Positions 52,699 to 61,303 of a DNA stretch of 64,000 nt are shown one piece after another. The notes under the pieces were generated by a model. It was given only the letters and a program-made list of their open reading frames with translations. It did not search any database and was not told the DNA's origin. The stretch covers positions 434,001 through 498,000 of the forward strand of contig CAXPOZ010000005.1 of the NCBI GenBank assembly GCA_964219355.1, written 5' to 3'. Both the position numbers and the translations under genes were made by a program. The stretch comes from Parvularcula sp964219355 (GTDB lineage: Bacteria; Pseudomonadota; Alphaproteobacteria; Caulobacterales; Parvularculaceae). The first letter of the stretch is position 1. Each line of letters starts with the position of its first letter.

Positions 52699-52974
52699 AT
52701 GAAATCTGACACCAAAGACGCAGCTCTCAAACGCCTCGCCCGGATTGAAGGTCAGGTGCGAGGCGTCTCAAAGATGATCGACCAGGATCGCTACTGTATT
52801 GACGTTGTCCGACAGGTTCAGGCGATCAAGGCAGCACTCGGCGGGCTCGAAAAGGTCGTGCTGGACGATCACCTGGAGACTTGCGTCGAGGACGCGCTGA
52901 CCAGCGATGACGTCGACGCACGCCGCGAGAAGGTCGAAGAACTCGTCGCGGTCCTAGGCGGGCGCAAGAAGTAA
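52699..52974 (+). CDS. csoR: Copper-sensing repressor CsoR (DUF156 family)
   Basis: A 91-residue all-helical repressor. The Cu(I) ligands are in place: Cys33 (DRYCIDVVRQ), His58 and Cys62 (DDHLETC), the Cys-x24-His-x3-Cys pattern of CsoR. The N-terminal LKRLARIEGQVRG stretch is the family's DNA-binding helix. Copper binding releases the protein from a palindrome, here the ATACCC...GGGTAT sites at 46019, 50083 (weak), 52671 and 52984. RcnR-type Ni/Co sensors have a His at the N-terminus and a different set, so copper is preferred. Confidence 0.9.
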   Translation: MKSDTKDAALKRLARIEGQVRGVSKMIDQDRYCIDVVRQVQAIKAALGGLEKVVLDDHLETCVEDALTSDDVDARREKVEELVAVLGGRKK

Positions 52975-52983
52975 TTCTGGACG

Positions 52984-53001
52984 ATACCCCTTGGGGAGTA
53001 T
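52984..53001 (+). promoter_or_regulatory. CsoR-type operator before the second Cys/His-rich gene and cusCBA
   Basis: ATACCCC (52984-52990), TT, GGGGAGTAT (52993-53001): a dyad with a compact centre and one extra base on the right. It lies just after the csoR stop and 39-56 bp before the ATG at 53040. Confidence 0.6.
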
Positions 53002-53039
53002 ATATTTGTTAGGACTTGTTAGAGTATTATGAACATCTG

Positions 53040-53462
53040 ATGCGACAAGTAACACGCCTTCTGATCCTGATCTCGGTCGCCTTTCTCGCGGCCCGGCCGG
53101 TCATGGCGTGTTGTCTCACAGGTGATGCAGAGCCGGTGGTCGCGGAATTTCAGACCGAAACCCCGCCCTGTCACGGGGAGACACCGGCATCGCAACACGC
53201 GAACGCTGATACAGCCAATAGCGATCGCGACCCCTCCGATTGCCCCGGTTGTTTTGATTGCGACGCGGCGATCATGCAGGCCCATACAGTCGATGACGGC
53301 GCTCTGCTGACGCAGATCACTTCTGAGATTCCACTTGTTACGCTTGCGTCCCGCTTCGCCGGGTTCGAACACAAGCCCGTCGTGTTCAAGACCGGGCCGC
53401 CAGGTGATCCGCCGCCCCTTCACCATACTCCCATTACTCTCAAACAGCGCCTGTTGATCTGA
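53040..53462 (+). CDS. Secreted Cys/His-rich protein, second paralogue in the copper block
   Basis: A 140-residue protein with a signal peptide (MRQVTRLLILISVAFLAARP, cleaved near VMA), Cys24-Cys25 straight after it, a Cys-His (PPCHGE) segment and a CxxCxxC motif CPGCFDC (Cys68, 71, 74), then a polar linker and the ending KTGPPGDPPPLHHTP...LKQRLL. The match in layout to the protein at 41742-42125 shows a small paralogous family. The start is uncertain: the ATG at 53040 gives the best signal peptide, while a TTG at 53016 would add eight residues. It is first in the cus operon, like CzcI before czcC in Cupriavidus. Confidence 0.68.
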   Translation: MRQVTRLLILISVAFLAARPVMACCLTGDAEPVVAEFQTETPPCHGETPASQHANADTANSDRDPSDCPGCFDCDAAIMQAHTVDDGALLTQITSEIPLVTLASRFAGFEHKPVVFKTGPPGDPPPLHHTPITLKQRLLI

Positions 53463-53528
53463 TCGGGCAGCGCCCGCGTTTGCACGCGGTTCTTGCTGTT
53501 TTCCGTTCAATCAACCCGGTGCTTCTTC

Positions 53529-54761
53529 ATGCCCACTACATTCAAAATCTGGCTTGCGTCCGCGCTTCTCGCCTGTGCTCTTCCCGGCTCGTTGGCTTTT
53601 GCGCAGCCCACCGAAGGTTTGGCCTTCGAGGAACTGGAAGCCCGCCTTTCTGATCATCCTTCGCTAACTGCGCTCACCTATCAGGCTGAGGCGTCGCGTG
53701 AGCGTGGAACCGCCGCGACAGCCTTGCCGGACCCCGTTGTTTCCGTCGGCGTCAACAACTTCCCAATCTTTGACCCATCCTTTTCCGACTTTCTACCGAC
53801 CAACAAAGCGGTCGGCGTAAGACAGGATTTTCCCAATCGCGCTGGCCGACAAGCACGCGCGGGTGAAGCGAGGGCGATGGCGGAACAGACGGACCGCATC
53901 CGCGCTGCCCAGCTTGCAACACTGCGCGGTGAACTGATTGCGCTGCTCTATGAGAAGCAACGCATCGAACGGCAGAGGGATTTCGCGCGTCAACGCAATG
54001 AAAAATATAACGAGCTGACTGGCGTCGTCGAAACCGAGATCGATGCGGGGCGTCCTGCGGTCTTCCGCCTTGCCGAAATTGAAGCTGAACGCGCAGGTGT
54101 TGCGCGCGTGCTTGTCGATCTTGATCGCCAGGATGCGGAGATCAATGCGCGTCTGATTGATCTTGTCGGCGTCGTTCCAGCGGCTCCGGCGCCGCCTGTG
54201 GCGCCTGTCGACTGGTCGGGAGACGCGATGGCGTTTCTGGCCGTACGTGTCGCTGATGCAGGTGTTGCGGTCGCGGATTATTCTGTAGACGGCGCGAAGG
54301 CAAACTGGCGACCGAACTGGGGGGCGCAGCTCACTTATCAGCAGCGCGACTCCGGCGCGAACTTCGCGGGCGATGACTGGGTTTCCGGTATGGTGACGTT
54401 TACGGTCCCGCTTTGGGCGGAGCGCAGCCAGGAACCGCGACTGCGCGCGGCCAGAGCCGACCGGGCAAGCGCTGAGATGCGCTATCAGGCCGCCGCCAGA
54501 AGCGCTGCCGCGCGCTATGCCGCTGAAGCCGCAGCCTGGCGTGCGGCCGAAGACAATATCACTGTTCTTCAGCGCAACATCGCCGCCGTCGAAGACGAGA
54601 TTTCGTCCCAAATGACTGTCTACGAATCCGGGATCGGCGATTACGCCCCGATCATCGACGGCGAACTCGCCATTCTCAAACTCCGCGCAGACATCGCTAC
54701 AGAAGAGGCTCGCCGGGCCGCTGCGATCGCGCGCATGAACGCGCTTCTGGTGACACCATGA
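53529..54761 (+). CDS. cusC: CusC/CzcC-type outer-membrane efflux protein (TolC family)
   Basis: A 410-residue outer-membrane channel of the TolC/OEP family with a signal peptide ending SLAFAQ. There are two OEP repeats (about residues 30-210 and 220-405), each with a long coiled coil: EASRERGTAATALPDP and ERDRASAEMRYQAAARS-type heptads. The first domain includes NNFPIFDPSFSDFLPTNKAVGVRQDFP, which is usual for the heavy-metal group. It forms the exit duct for CusB and CusA. Its stop overlaps the cusB start (ATGA). The longer frame from 53493 lacks the signal. Confidence 0.86.
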   Translation: MPTTFKIWLASALLACALPGSLAFAQPTEGLAFEELEARLSDHPSLTALTYQAEASRERGTAATALPDPVVSVGVNNFPIFDPSFSDFLPTNKAVGVRQDFPNRAGRQARAGEARAMAEQTDRIRAAQLATLRGELIALLYEKQRIERQRDFARQRNEKYNELTGVVETEIDAGRPAVFRLAEIEAERAGVARVLVDLDRQDAEINARLIDLVGVVPAAPAPPVAPVDWSGDAMAFLAVRVADAGVAVADYSVDGAKANWRPNWGAQLTYQQRDSGANFAGDDWVSGMVTFTVPLWAERSQEPRLRAARADRASAEMRYQAAARSAAARYAAEAAAWRAAEDNITVLQRNIAAVEDEISSQMTVYESGIGDYAPIIDGELAILKLRADIATEEARRAAAIARMNALLVTP

Positions 54762-56500
54762 AACACTCAATACTTCTTCTCACCTCGGCGGCAGCAACGC
54801 TTCTGGCGGCCTGCAGTGATAGTCCGGGCATCCGCACGACTGAAACACCGGCTGAAGGTCAGGCTGCTGCAGCCTCGGCGGAGGCCGCGCAGTACACCTG
54901 TCCCATGCACCCGCACTACATCTCGACTGACCCGAATGGATCCTGCCCGATCTGCGGCATGGACCTCGTGCCCGTCAGCGCGAAAGCAGGCGCTGCTCAA
55001 GGCGACGGCTCCATCGCCGTTGCACCGGAAATGATCCAGACCATGGGGATTCGGACAGTCCCGGCCGAAGTCACCGATTTCGGCCAATCGCTACGCGCCT
55101 TCGGCGTTGTTGAAACGAATGAGCGGCTGGAGAATGTCGCCGCCTCACGCCTTGAAGGCTGGATCGAAAGCCTGACTGTCCGCGCAGAAGGCGATACTGT
55201 GCGTCCCGGCGCGCTGCTCTACCGCGTCTACAGCCCGGACCTGATCGCAGCGCAGAAAGACTATCTGAACTCACTTGCCATCGGCAATGACAACCGCATC
55301 GCCGCCGTGCGCCAGCGCCTGCGCTCGCTCGGCATGCAAACGGCTGCGATTGAGCGCCTGACGCAGAACCGGGAGGTCATCGAACGCGTGCCCGTCTACG
55401 CCGAAGCCGGAGGCACTGTTGCAGAGCTTCAAGTGCGCGAAGGCGACTATGTAAACCCGGGAACGCCGATCCTGCGCCTGCAGTCTTATTCCGGCGTGTG
55501 GGTTATGGCTTCCATTCCCGAAACGGAATTGCCGCTGATCGACACCGGAATGCCGGTGCGTCTCGATTTCCCGAGCGCCCCGGAAGCGCCTGCCGAAGGC
55601 CAAGTAGACTACATCTATCCAACCATCGACCCGGCCACGCGCACGGCGCAGGTCCGCATCGAAGTCGATAACGCAGCCGGATATCTGCGCCCCGGTGCCT
55701 ATGCCGATATCACCATGGACCTTGGCGGTGGCCCGCGCCTGTCGGTGCCGAGTGAAGCGATCCTGCGTGACAGCCGGGGCGCACACGTCATCATCGCAAA
55801 GGGCGACGGCCGGTTCGCCGGGCGCGCGGTGCGCACAGGCGTTAGCGCAGGTGGACGCACCGAAATCATCACCGGTCTTGTTTCGGGCGAACAGGTCGTC
55901 GCCAGCGGCCAGTTCATGCTCGACAGCGAAGTGAATCTGCGTGAGGGCTTCTCGAAACTGCAGGCTCCGCCGACGATCATTGCCGGACCGGACACGCCGC
56001 TCTCGCAGCTGCCCGTCGATGCGAGCACGCTGGCCGAGATCGATCACTTTACCGACATGGCGCTCTACTTCCACGAAGCGCTGACGGATCAATATCGGAT
56101 AGACCCCTATTTCGTGGACCCGGCGCTCGGGCTCGGAGAAACACTCCGAACCCGGTTCGCCGATACGAAACTCGTCCCCATTCTGGGAGAAGCAGAAACC
56201 GCGCTGCACGCCGCCAAGGAGGCGCGCGAAGGCGAGGCTCTCGCGGCTGAGCTCGCCCGGCTGATGGCGGCGCTTGAGCCCTGGCTGCTCGAAGGCGCGC
56301 CCGTGCATTACCGCGATGCGGGCCTCACTCTGTTCCAGGAAACCGAAACGGGCCGTCTCTGGGTGCAGCAAGGCGGCTCGCCGCGCAATCCGTATGGCGA
56401 AGCTCCAGCGGAAGTCATCGCCTGGCCTGATCCGATGGCCGGAATGGAAACCGGCAGCGCCGAACGCCAACCCGTCGATCCCCATGCGGGACACCGGTAG
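54758..56500 (+). CDS. cusB: CusB-type RND periplasmic adaptor with heavy-metal-binding and C-terminal extension
   Basis: A 580-residue membrane-fusion protein with a lipoprotein signal (lipobox LAAC). Right after it comes a heavy-metal-binding segment (YTCPMHPHYISTD...CPICGMDLVP) like that of the Cu-ATPase, then the barrel-sandwich/beta-barrel adaptor (VSRLEGWIESLTVRAEGDTVRPGALLYRVYSPDL, YAEAGGTVAELQVREGDYVNPG, SGEQVVASGQFMLDSEVNLREG). The last about 150 residues (from LAEIDHFTDMALY) are an added helical domain ending WVQQGGSPRNPYGEAPAE, reminiscent of DUF3347. Usual CusB proteins are about 400 residues, so both ends are extended. It links CusC and CusA and hands Cu(I) to the pump. Confidence 0.9.
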   Translation: MKHSILLLTSAAATLLAACSDSPGIRTTETPAEGQAAAASAEAAQYTCPMHPHYISTDPNGSCPICGMDLVPVSAKAGAAQGDGSIAVAPEMIQTMGIRTVPAEVTDFGQSLRAFGVVETNERLENVAASRLEGWIESLTVRAEGDTVRPGALLYRVYSPDLIAAQKDYLNSLAIGNDNRIAAVRQRLRSLGMQTAAIERLTQNREVIERVPVYAEAGGTVAELQVREGDYVNPGTPILRLQSYSGVWVMASIPETELPLIDTGMPVRLDFPSAPEAPAEGQVDYIYPTIDPATRTAQVRIEVDNAAGYLRPGAYADITMDLGGGPRLSVPSEAILRDSRGAHVIIAKGDGRFAGRAVRTGVSAGGRTEIITGLVSGEQVVASGQFMLDSEVNLREGFSKLQAPPTIIAGPDTPLSQLPVDASTLAEIDHFTDMALYFHEALTDQYRIDPYFVDPALGLGETLRTRFADTKLVPILGEAETALHAAKEAREGEALAAELARLMAALEPWLLEGAPVHYRDAGLTLFQETETGRLWVQQGGSPRNPYGEAPAEVIAWPDPMAGMETGSAERQPVDPHAGHR

Positions 56501-56509
56501 GAGGCGGCA

Positions 56510-59500
56510 ATGACTGAAGATTCCAAACACGACCTCTCCGGAAAAGACCCGTCAAAATCATGGGTCGCAGGACTCATAAGCTGGTCGTTCACGAACCAAC
56601 TTATTGTTCTGTTGTTGGCTGGCGCCCTCGCTGTCGCAGGATGGCTGGCGGTTGAACGCACGCCGCTCGACGCCGTGCCTGATCTTACCGATACGCAGAT
56701 TATCATCCGAACCGATTTTCCGGGTCAGAGCCCGCAAATCGTCGAGGATCTTGTCACTTATCCTCTGTCGACCAATCTGCTTGGCCTTCCCCGCACCAAG
56801 GATGTGCGGGGCTCTTCCATGTTCGGAACGAGCTTCGTCTACGTCATCTTCGAGGATGATGTGGACCTGTACTGGGCGCGCTCACGGGTGCTGGAAGCGC
56901 TGTCCCGGCTTGGCTCCGAACTCCCCGAAGGCGCAACACCCCAGATCGGACCTGATGCGACGGGCGTCGGCTGGGTTTACCAGTATGCGCTGGTCGACAA
57001 GACTGGCAACACAGACCTCGCCGAACTTCGTTCTCTGCAGGATTGGTTCCTGTCGTTGGAACTTGCAGGCGTCGATGGTGTCGCCGAAGTCGCCTCTGTC
57101 GGCGGGTTCGTCCGCGAGTATCAGATTTTCATCGACCCGAACCGTCTGCGCAGTTTCGATATCTCGATTGCGCGCATTCGCGATGCCGTCCGCGCCGCCT
57201 CAAGCGAGGTTGGAGGCCGCGTCATCGAACAGGCCGAAAGCGAATTCGTTATCCGGTCGTCAGGCTATGTTGATGAGCGGTCCGACCTCGAAGAAGTTGT
57301 GATTTATGCTGCTGACGGAACCCCCGTCTTGCTGCGCGATGTCGCGCGCATCGTTGAAGGCCCTGCGCTCAGGCGCGGCATTGTGGAACTGAACGGCGAA
57401 GGCGAAACGGTCGCCGGCATCGTCATCATGCGCGATGGCGAGAATGCGCTGCAAGTGATTGAGCGCGTAAAGACCAAACTCGCGGAATTACAACGCGGTC
57501 TTCCCGATGGGGTCGAGATTGTCACCGTTTATGACCGTGCCCCGCTGATCGAAGGCTCAGTTGAGTATCTCCAGCACAAGCTGATTGAGGAAGGCATTGC
57601 CGTCGCGCTGGTGATCTTGATCTTCCTGCTTCATGTGCGCTCTTCTCTCGTGGCGATCATCACCCTGCCGCTCGGCGTCCTCGGCGCCTTCATGATCATG
57701 TCGTTCCAGGGCGTTACCGCGAATATCATGTCGCTTGGCGGCATCGCGATTGCCATCGGCGCGATGGTGGATGCTTCGATTGTACTGGTTGAGAATGCCA
57801 GCCGGAAACTCTCGGAATTCGAGGACAAGCCCAGCCCAGCGGCGCGCCGCGCGGCGCTGCTGGAAGCCGCTCAGGAAGTCGGGCCCGGCATCTTCTTCTC
57901 CCTGCTGATCATCACCGTCTCTTTCCTGCCGGTCTTCGCGCTCACGGGCGAAAGCTACCGTCTGTTTTCACCGCTCGCTTTCACCAAGACCTACGCCATG
58001 GCCTTCGCCGCCATCCTGTCGGTGACACTGGTGCCGGTGCTGATGCTCTATTTGATGCGTGGGAAGTTCCGGCGCGAAGAAGCCAATCCTCTCAACGCCT
58101 TTTTCGTTTGGGCTTACAAGCCGATCCTGCACGCAGCGCTGCGCTTCAAATGGCTGACGGTCGCGCTTGCGATGATCCTGACAGCCAGCGTGATCGTTCC
58201 TATGCAGCGCACCGGGTCCGAGTTCATGCCCGCGCTCTATGAAGGTGAGCTTCTCTATATGCCCACGACGCTGCCGGGTGTATCGGCCACAAAAATGCGC
58301 GAAATCCTCGGCCAGACGAACCGCGTAATGATGACCGTGCCGGAAGTCGAGCGCGTTTTCGGCAAGGCCGGGCGCGCTGACACCGCGACTGACCCGGCGC
58401 CGCTGACCATGATCGAAACCTGGGTCAGGCTGAAGCCGAAAGAAGAATGGCGCGCAGGCGTCACCATCGACGACATTACCGCGGAACTCGATCAGCGCCT
58501 GCAAATGCCGGGACTTGTGAACTCCTGGGGCTATCCGATCAAAATCCGGATGGACATGGTCTCGACCGGCGTGCGCACACCCATCGGGATCAAGGTGACA
58601 GGCGACAGCCTGACCGAAATCGAACAGATCGCCCGCGATGTCGAAACCGTTGTTGCAGATATTCCGGGCACACGTTCGGCCTTCGCCGACAGGGTGCTTG
58701 GCGGCAAGTATCTCGAAATCACGCCCGACCGCAGCGAGCTGGCCCGCCGGAATATCGACATGGGGACATTCCAGGCGGTCGTTCAGACCGCCCTCGGCGG
58801 CATGCGTCTCTCTCAGTCCGTCGAGGGCCGCGAACGCTACGACATCATCCTGCGCTATGACCGCCCATTCAGAGAGAACGCAGACGACCTGACAAACATT
58901 CTCGTGCCAACTCCGACAGGCGCACACATTCCGCTCGGCGAGCTCGCACGCATCGCCTACACCGAAGGCCCGCCCATGATCCGCTCGGAGAATGCGCGGC
59001 TCACCGGCTGGGTGTTTGTCGATATCGAAGGCCGCGACATGGGCGGCTATGTCGCTGAGGCGCGCGCCGCTGTGGCAGACGCCGTCGATCTGCCGCCCGG
59101 ATATGCGGTGGAATTTGCAGGGCAGTATGAACAACTGGAAGAAGCCAGTGCCCGGCTGCAGATCGCCATTCCGGCAGCAGTCGCGCTTATATTCCTTTTG
59201 CTGATGCTGCATTTCGGGCGGCTGGACCGCACACTGATCATCATGGCGAGCCTGCCGTTCGGCCTGATTGGCGGGCTCTGGGCCGTCTGGCTCGCGGGCT
59301 ACAATCTCTCTGTCGCTGTCGCCGTTGGCTTCATCGCCCTTGGCGGGATCGCAGTGGAAACCGCCGTCATCATGCTGCTCTATATCGACAGCGAAGTGCG
59401 CAAAGCACAGCCACAGACACGTGAAGAACTTTTCTCCGCGATCAGCAAAGGCGCCGCCATGCGCGTGCGCCCGAAGCTGATGACCGTCACCACGATCTTT

Positions 59501-59725
59501 GCGGGGCTCGCCCCGATATTCCTGACAGATGGATTAGGCTCAGACGTGATGCGCCGCATCGCGCTGCCAATGATCGGTGGCATGGCGTCAACGCTCGTCC
59601 TTACCCTGATCGTCATCCCGGCCATCTATTACATCCGGACCGGATTCCAGCTTTCCGCGCGCGCCGGAAATATACCCAAAGCCGCGCAAACACCTTTACC
59701 TGAACCAGAAGGAGAACCGATATGA
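56510..59725 (+). CDS. cusA: Cu(I)/Ag(I) efflux RND transporter CusA
   Basis: A 1071-residue HME-type RND pump with 12 membrane helices and two large periplasmic loops. Family markers: ERTPLDAVPDLTDTQIIIRTDFPGQSP, FGTSFVYVIFEDDVDLYWARSRVLE, GAMVDASIVLVENASRKL (the proton-relay Asp/Glu region), GRADTATDPAPLTMIETWVRLKP, MDMVSTGVRTPIGIKVTG. This pattern belongs to the Cu/Ag group rather than the Co/Zn/Cd (CzcA) group. It expels Cu(I) from the periplasm and inner membrane to the outside with CusB and CusC. GGAGG precedes the ATG; the stop overlaps cusF (ATGA). Confidence 0.95.
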   Translation: MTEDSKHDLSGKDPSKSWVAGLISWSFTNQLIVLLLAGALAVAGWLAVERTPLDAVPDLTDTQIIIRTDFPGQSPQIVEDLVTYPLSTNLLGLPRTKDVRGSSMFGTSFVYVIFEDDVDLYWARSRVLEALSRLGSELPEGATPQIGPDATGVGWVYQYALVDKTGNTDLAELRSLQDWFLSLELAGVDGVAEVASVGGFVREYQIFIDPNRLRSFDISIARIRDAVRAASSEVGGRVIEQAESEFVIRSSGYVDERSDLEEVVIYAADGTPVLLRDVARIVEGPALRRGIVELNGEGETVAGIVIMRDGENALQVIERVKTKLAELQRGLPDGVEIVTVYDRAPLIEGSVEYLQHKLIEEGIAVALVILIFLLHVRSSLVAIITLPLGVLGAFMIMSFQGVTANIMSLGGIAIAIGAMVDASIVLVENASRKLSEFEDKPSPAARRAALLEAAQEVGPGIFFSLLIITVSFLPVFALTGESYRLFSPLAFTKTYAMAFAAILSVTLVPVLMLYLMRGKFRREEANPLNAFFVWAYKPILHAALRFKWLTVALAMILTASVIVPMQRTGSEFMPALYEGELLYMPTTLPGVSATKMREILGQTNRVMMTVPEVERVFGKAGRADTATDPAPLTMIETWVRLKPKEEWRAGVTIDDITAELDQRLQMPGLVNSWGYPIKIRMDMVSTGVRTPIGIKVTGDSLTEIEQIARDVETVVADIPGTRSAFADRVLGGKYLEITPDRSELARRNIDMGTFQAVVQTALGGMRLSQSVEGRERYDIILRYDRPFRENADDLTNILVPTPTGAHIPLGELARIAYTEGPPMIRSENARLTGWVFVDIEGRDMGGYVAEARAAVADAVDLPPGYAVEFAGQYEQLEEASARLQIAIPAAVALIFLLLMLHFGRLDRTLIIMASLPFGLIGGLWAVWLAGYNLSVAVAVGFIALGGIAVETAVIMLLYIDSEVRKAQPQTREELFSAISKGAAMRVRPKLMTVTTIFAGLAPIFLTDGLGSDVMRRIALPMIGGMASTLVLTLIVIPAIYYIRTGFQLSARAGNIPKAAQTPLPEPEGEPI

Positions 59726-60177
59726 AACCTTTTACACTGATGACCGCGAGCCTGCTTGCCTTGGGACTAGCCGCCTGCGGCGGCGCTGAAGAGCCTGCTT
59801 CGTCGACCGTCGATACGGCCAAGGAACCTGCAGCAATGGCAGATCATGACGGCATGGATCATGGCGATCACAATATGGCTAATGCTGCGGATGAGGCGAT
59901 GGATGGCATCGGTCATGCCACTGGCACAATCCGCTCAGTCGGCAGTCAGGGTGACTTCCTGACCATCGAGCATGGCCCCTTCGACGGCGGCATCCAGATG
60001 GACGCAATGACCATGGGATTCGATATTATGGGCGATGTCGATCTCACCGGTTTCGCTGATGGCGATGAGATCGCCTTCATGGTCAAACAGGGCCGTGACG
60101 GCTCCTACCGGATCATGGCTATCTGCAACACTGGCACAGATGGCGCCGACTGTCTTGATGGCATGATGGATCACTAG
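59722..60177 (+). CDS. cusF: CusF-like copper-binding lipoprotein
   Basis: A 151-residue lipoprotein (lipobox LAAC, Cys19) with a Met/His-rich linker (MADHDGMDHGDHNM) and a CusF-fold domain (about residues 63-135: HATGTIRSVGSQGDFLTIEHGPF, then DAMTMGFDI). The Cu(I) ligands His84, Met96 and Met98 are present. The Trp that in E. coli CusF (Trp44) caps the Cu(I) is missing: IQMDAMTM stands where WPEMTM would be, with an extra Met93 near it. It is a membrane-anchored form of the periplasmic Cu(I) chaperone that delivers copper to CusBA. It starts inside the cusA stop (ATGA). Confidence 0.82.
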   Translation: MKPFTLMTASLLALGLAACGGAEEPASSTVDTAKEPAAMADHDGMDHGDHNMANAADEAMDGIGHATGTIRSVGSQGDFLTIEHGPFDGGIQMDAMTMGFDIMGDVDLTGFADGDEIAFMVKQGRDGSYRIMAICNTGTDGADCLDGMMDH

Positions 60178-60200
60178 AACCGCTTCGGGAGGGCTGAATC

Positions 60201-60920
60201 ATGGGCATACTCAAATGGAGCGTTCGCATACATAAATGGGTCGCTCTGATTGTCGGTATCCAGATCATGCTCTGGATCGCTGGCGGTTTGGTCATGAGCG
60301 CCATCCCGATTGAACAGGTGCGCGGCGAACACAAGATTGCCGCCACCGAATCGCTCGCCGCCAGCCCGGCTGACTTGCTGGAACTGGCACAGGTGACTGA
60401 CCAGCATGAAATCGGCACCATCTCGGAAGCGGAGCTGGGCCAGGTGCTCGGCGCACCCGTCTGGCGTCTGAAATCTGCCGACGGCGAGACGTTTGTCATC
60501 GACGCCTCGTCCGGTGATCGTCTCGATCCTGTCAGCGAAACACTGGCGCGGCGGATTGCCGAAGCGGATTACTCAGGAACAGGATCGCTTGCGTCTGTCC
60601 TGAGTGTCGCAAATCCGCCGTCAGAATATGGCCGCCCCGGTCCAGTCTGGCGGGCCTTGTTCGATGATGGCGACGCGACGACGCTTTACATTGATCCGGC
60701 CACAGCTGAGGTGCGTGCGCGGCGCTCGTCGACCTGGCGCTTTTATGACTTCTTCTGGAAGCTGCATGTCATGGATTATGATGATGGTGCGGATTTCAAT
60801 CATCCGCTCCTGATCACAGCAGCGGGGGCGGCCATCTTTGTCGCGATGTCCGGACTTGTCCTGCTCATTATCAAAATGCGCCGCAGCCTGATCGCATGGC
60901 GGCGCAGGCGGGCGGTATGA
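60201..60920 (+). CDS. PepSY domain membrane protein
   Basis: A 239-residue protein with a membrane helix at each end (about residues 10-32 and 205-228) and a PepSY-like periplasmic region between, including SADGETFVIDASSGDRLDPVSE. The start KWSVRIHKWVALIVGIQIMLWIAGGLVMSAIPIEQVRGEH and the end FYDFFWKLHVMDYDDGADFNHPLLITAAG are typical of PepSY proteins that sit near copper or iron uptake genes. The role in metal or electron transport is not established. It is 23 bp after cusF. Confidence 0.8.
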   Translation: MGILKWSVRIHKWVALIVGIQIMLWIAGGLVMSAIPIEQVRGEHKIAATESLAASPADLLELAQVTDQHEIGTISEAELGQVLGAPVWRLKSADGETFVIDASSGDRLDPVSETLARRIAEADYSGTGSLASVLSVANPPSEYGRPGPVWRALFDDGDATTLYIDPATAEVRARRSSTWRFYDFFWKLHVMDYDDGADFNHPLLITAAGAAIFVAMSGLVLLIIKMRRSLIAWRRRRAV

Positions 60921-61303
60921 AGCGCCCGCTTATCCTCGGTTCAGCAGTGATCGGGCTCACTCTCCCGGTTCACTTTCTCGTGCCGGAACCGCTCTCGGTC
61001 CAGATTGCCGCGATCACGCTGGCTTTGATTGCAGGCGCCTATATCGGATTCGCCGCGGCCGACGGCTCTCTGAAAGCCCTGATAGTCGAACTTGCTGGCG
61101 CCAGCGTCTTCGGTCTTGCCGCGCTCGCAGGGCTTGTCTGGAATCCGCTCGCCATTCCACTCGGCATCATGGTGCACGGGCTATGGGATTTTGCGCACCA
61201 CAACAACCGGTTTGGCGCGAGCATACCGCAATGGTATATTCCGTTTTGCGTCTGGATCGATTTCGCTGTCGGCGGCGTGTTACTGGCGCTCTATCTCCTC
61301 TAG
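60917..61303 (+). CDS. Four-helix membrane protein (DUF6010-like)
   Basis: A 128-residue hydrophobic protein with four to five membrane helices. The HGLWDFAHHNNRFGASIPQWYIPFC motif with adjacent His residues recalls DUF6010-type proteins; that name is tentative. Its ATG overlaps the PepSY stop (ATGA), so the two are co-translated. The last 24 bp overlap the convergent ribbon-helix-helix gene. It ends the cus operon. Confidence 0.6.
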   Translation: MKRPLILGSAVIGLTLPVHFLVPEPLSVQIAAITLALIAGAYIGFAAADGSLKALIVELAGASVFGLAALAGLVWNPLAIPLGIMVHGLWDFAHHNNRFGASIPQWYIPFCVWIDFAVGGVLLALYLL

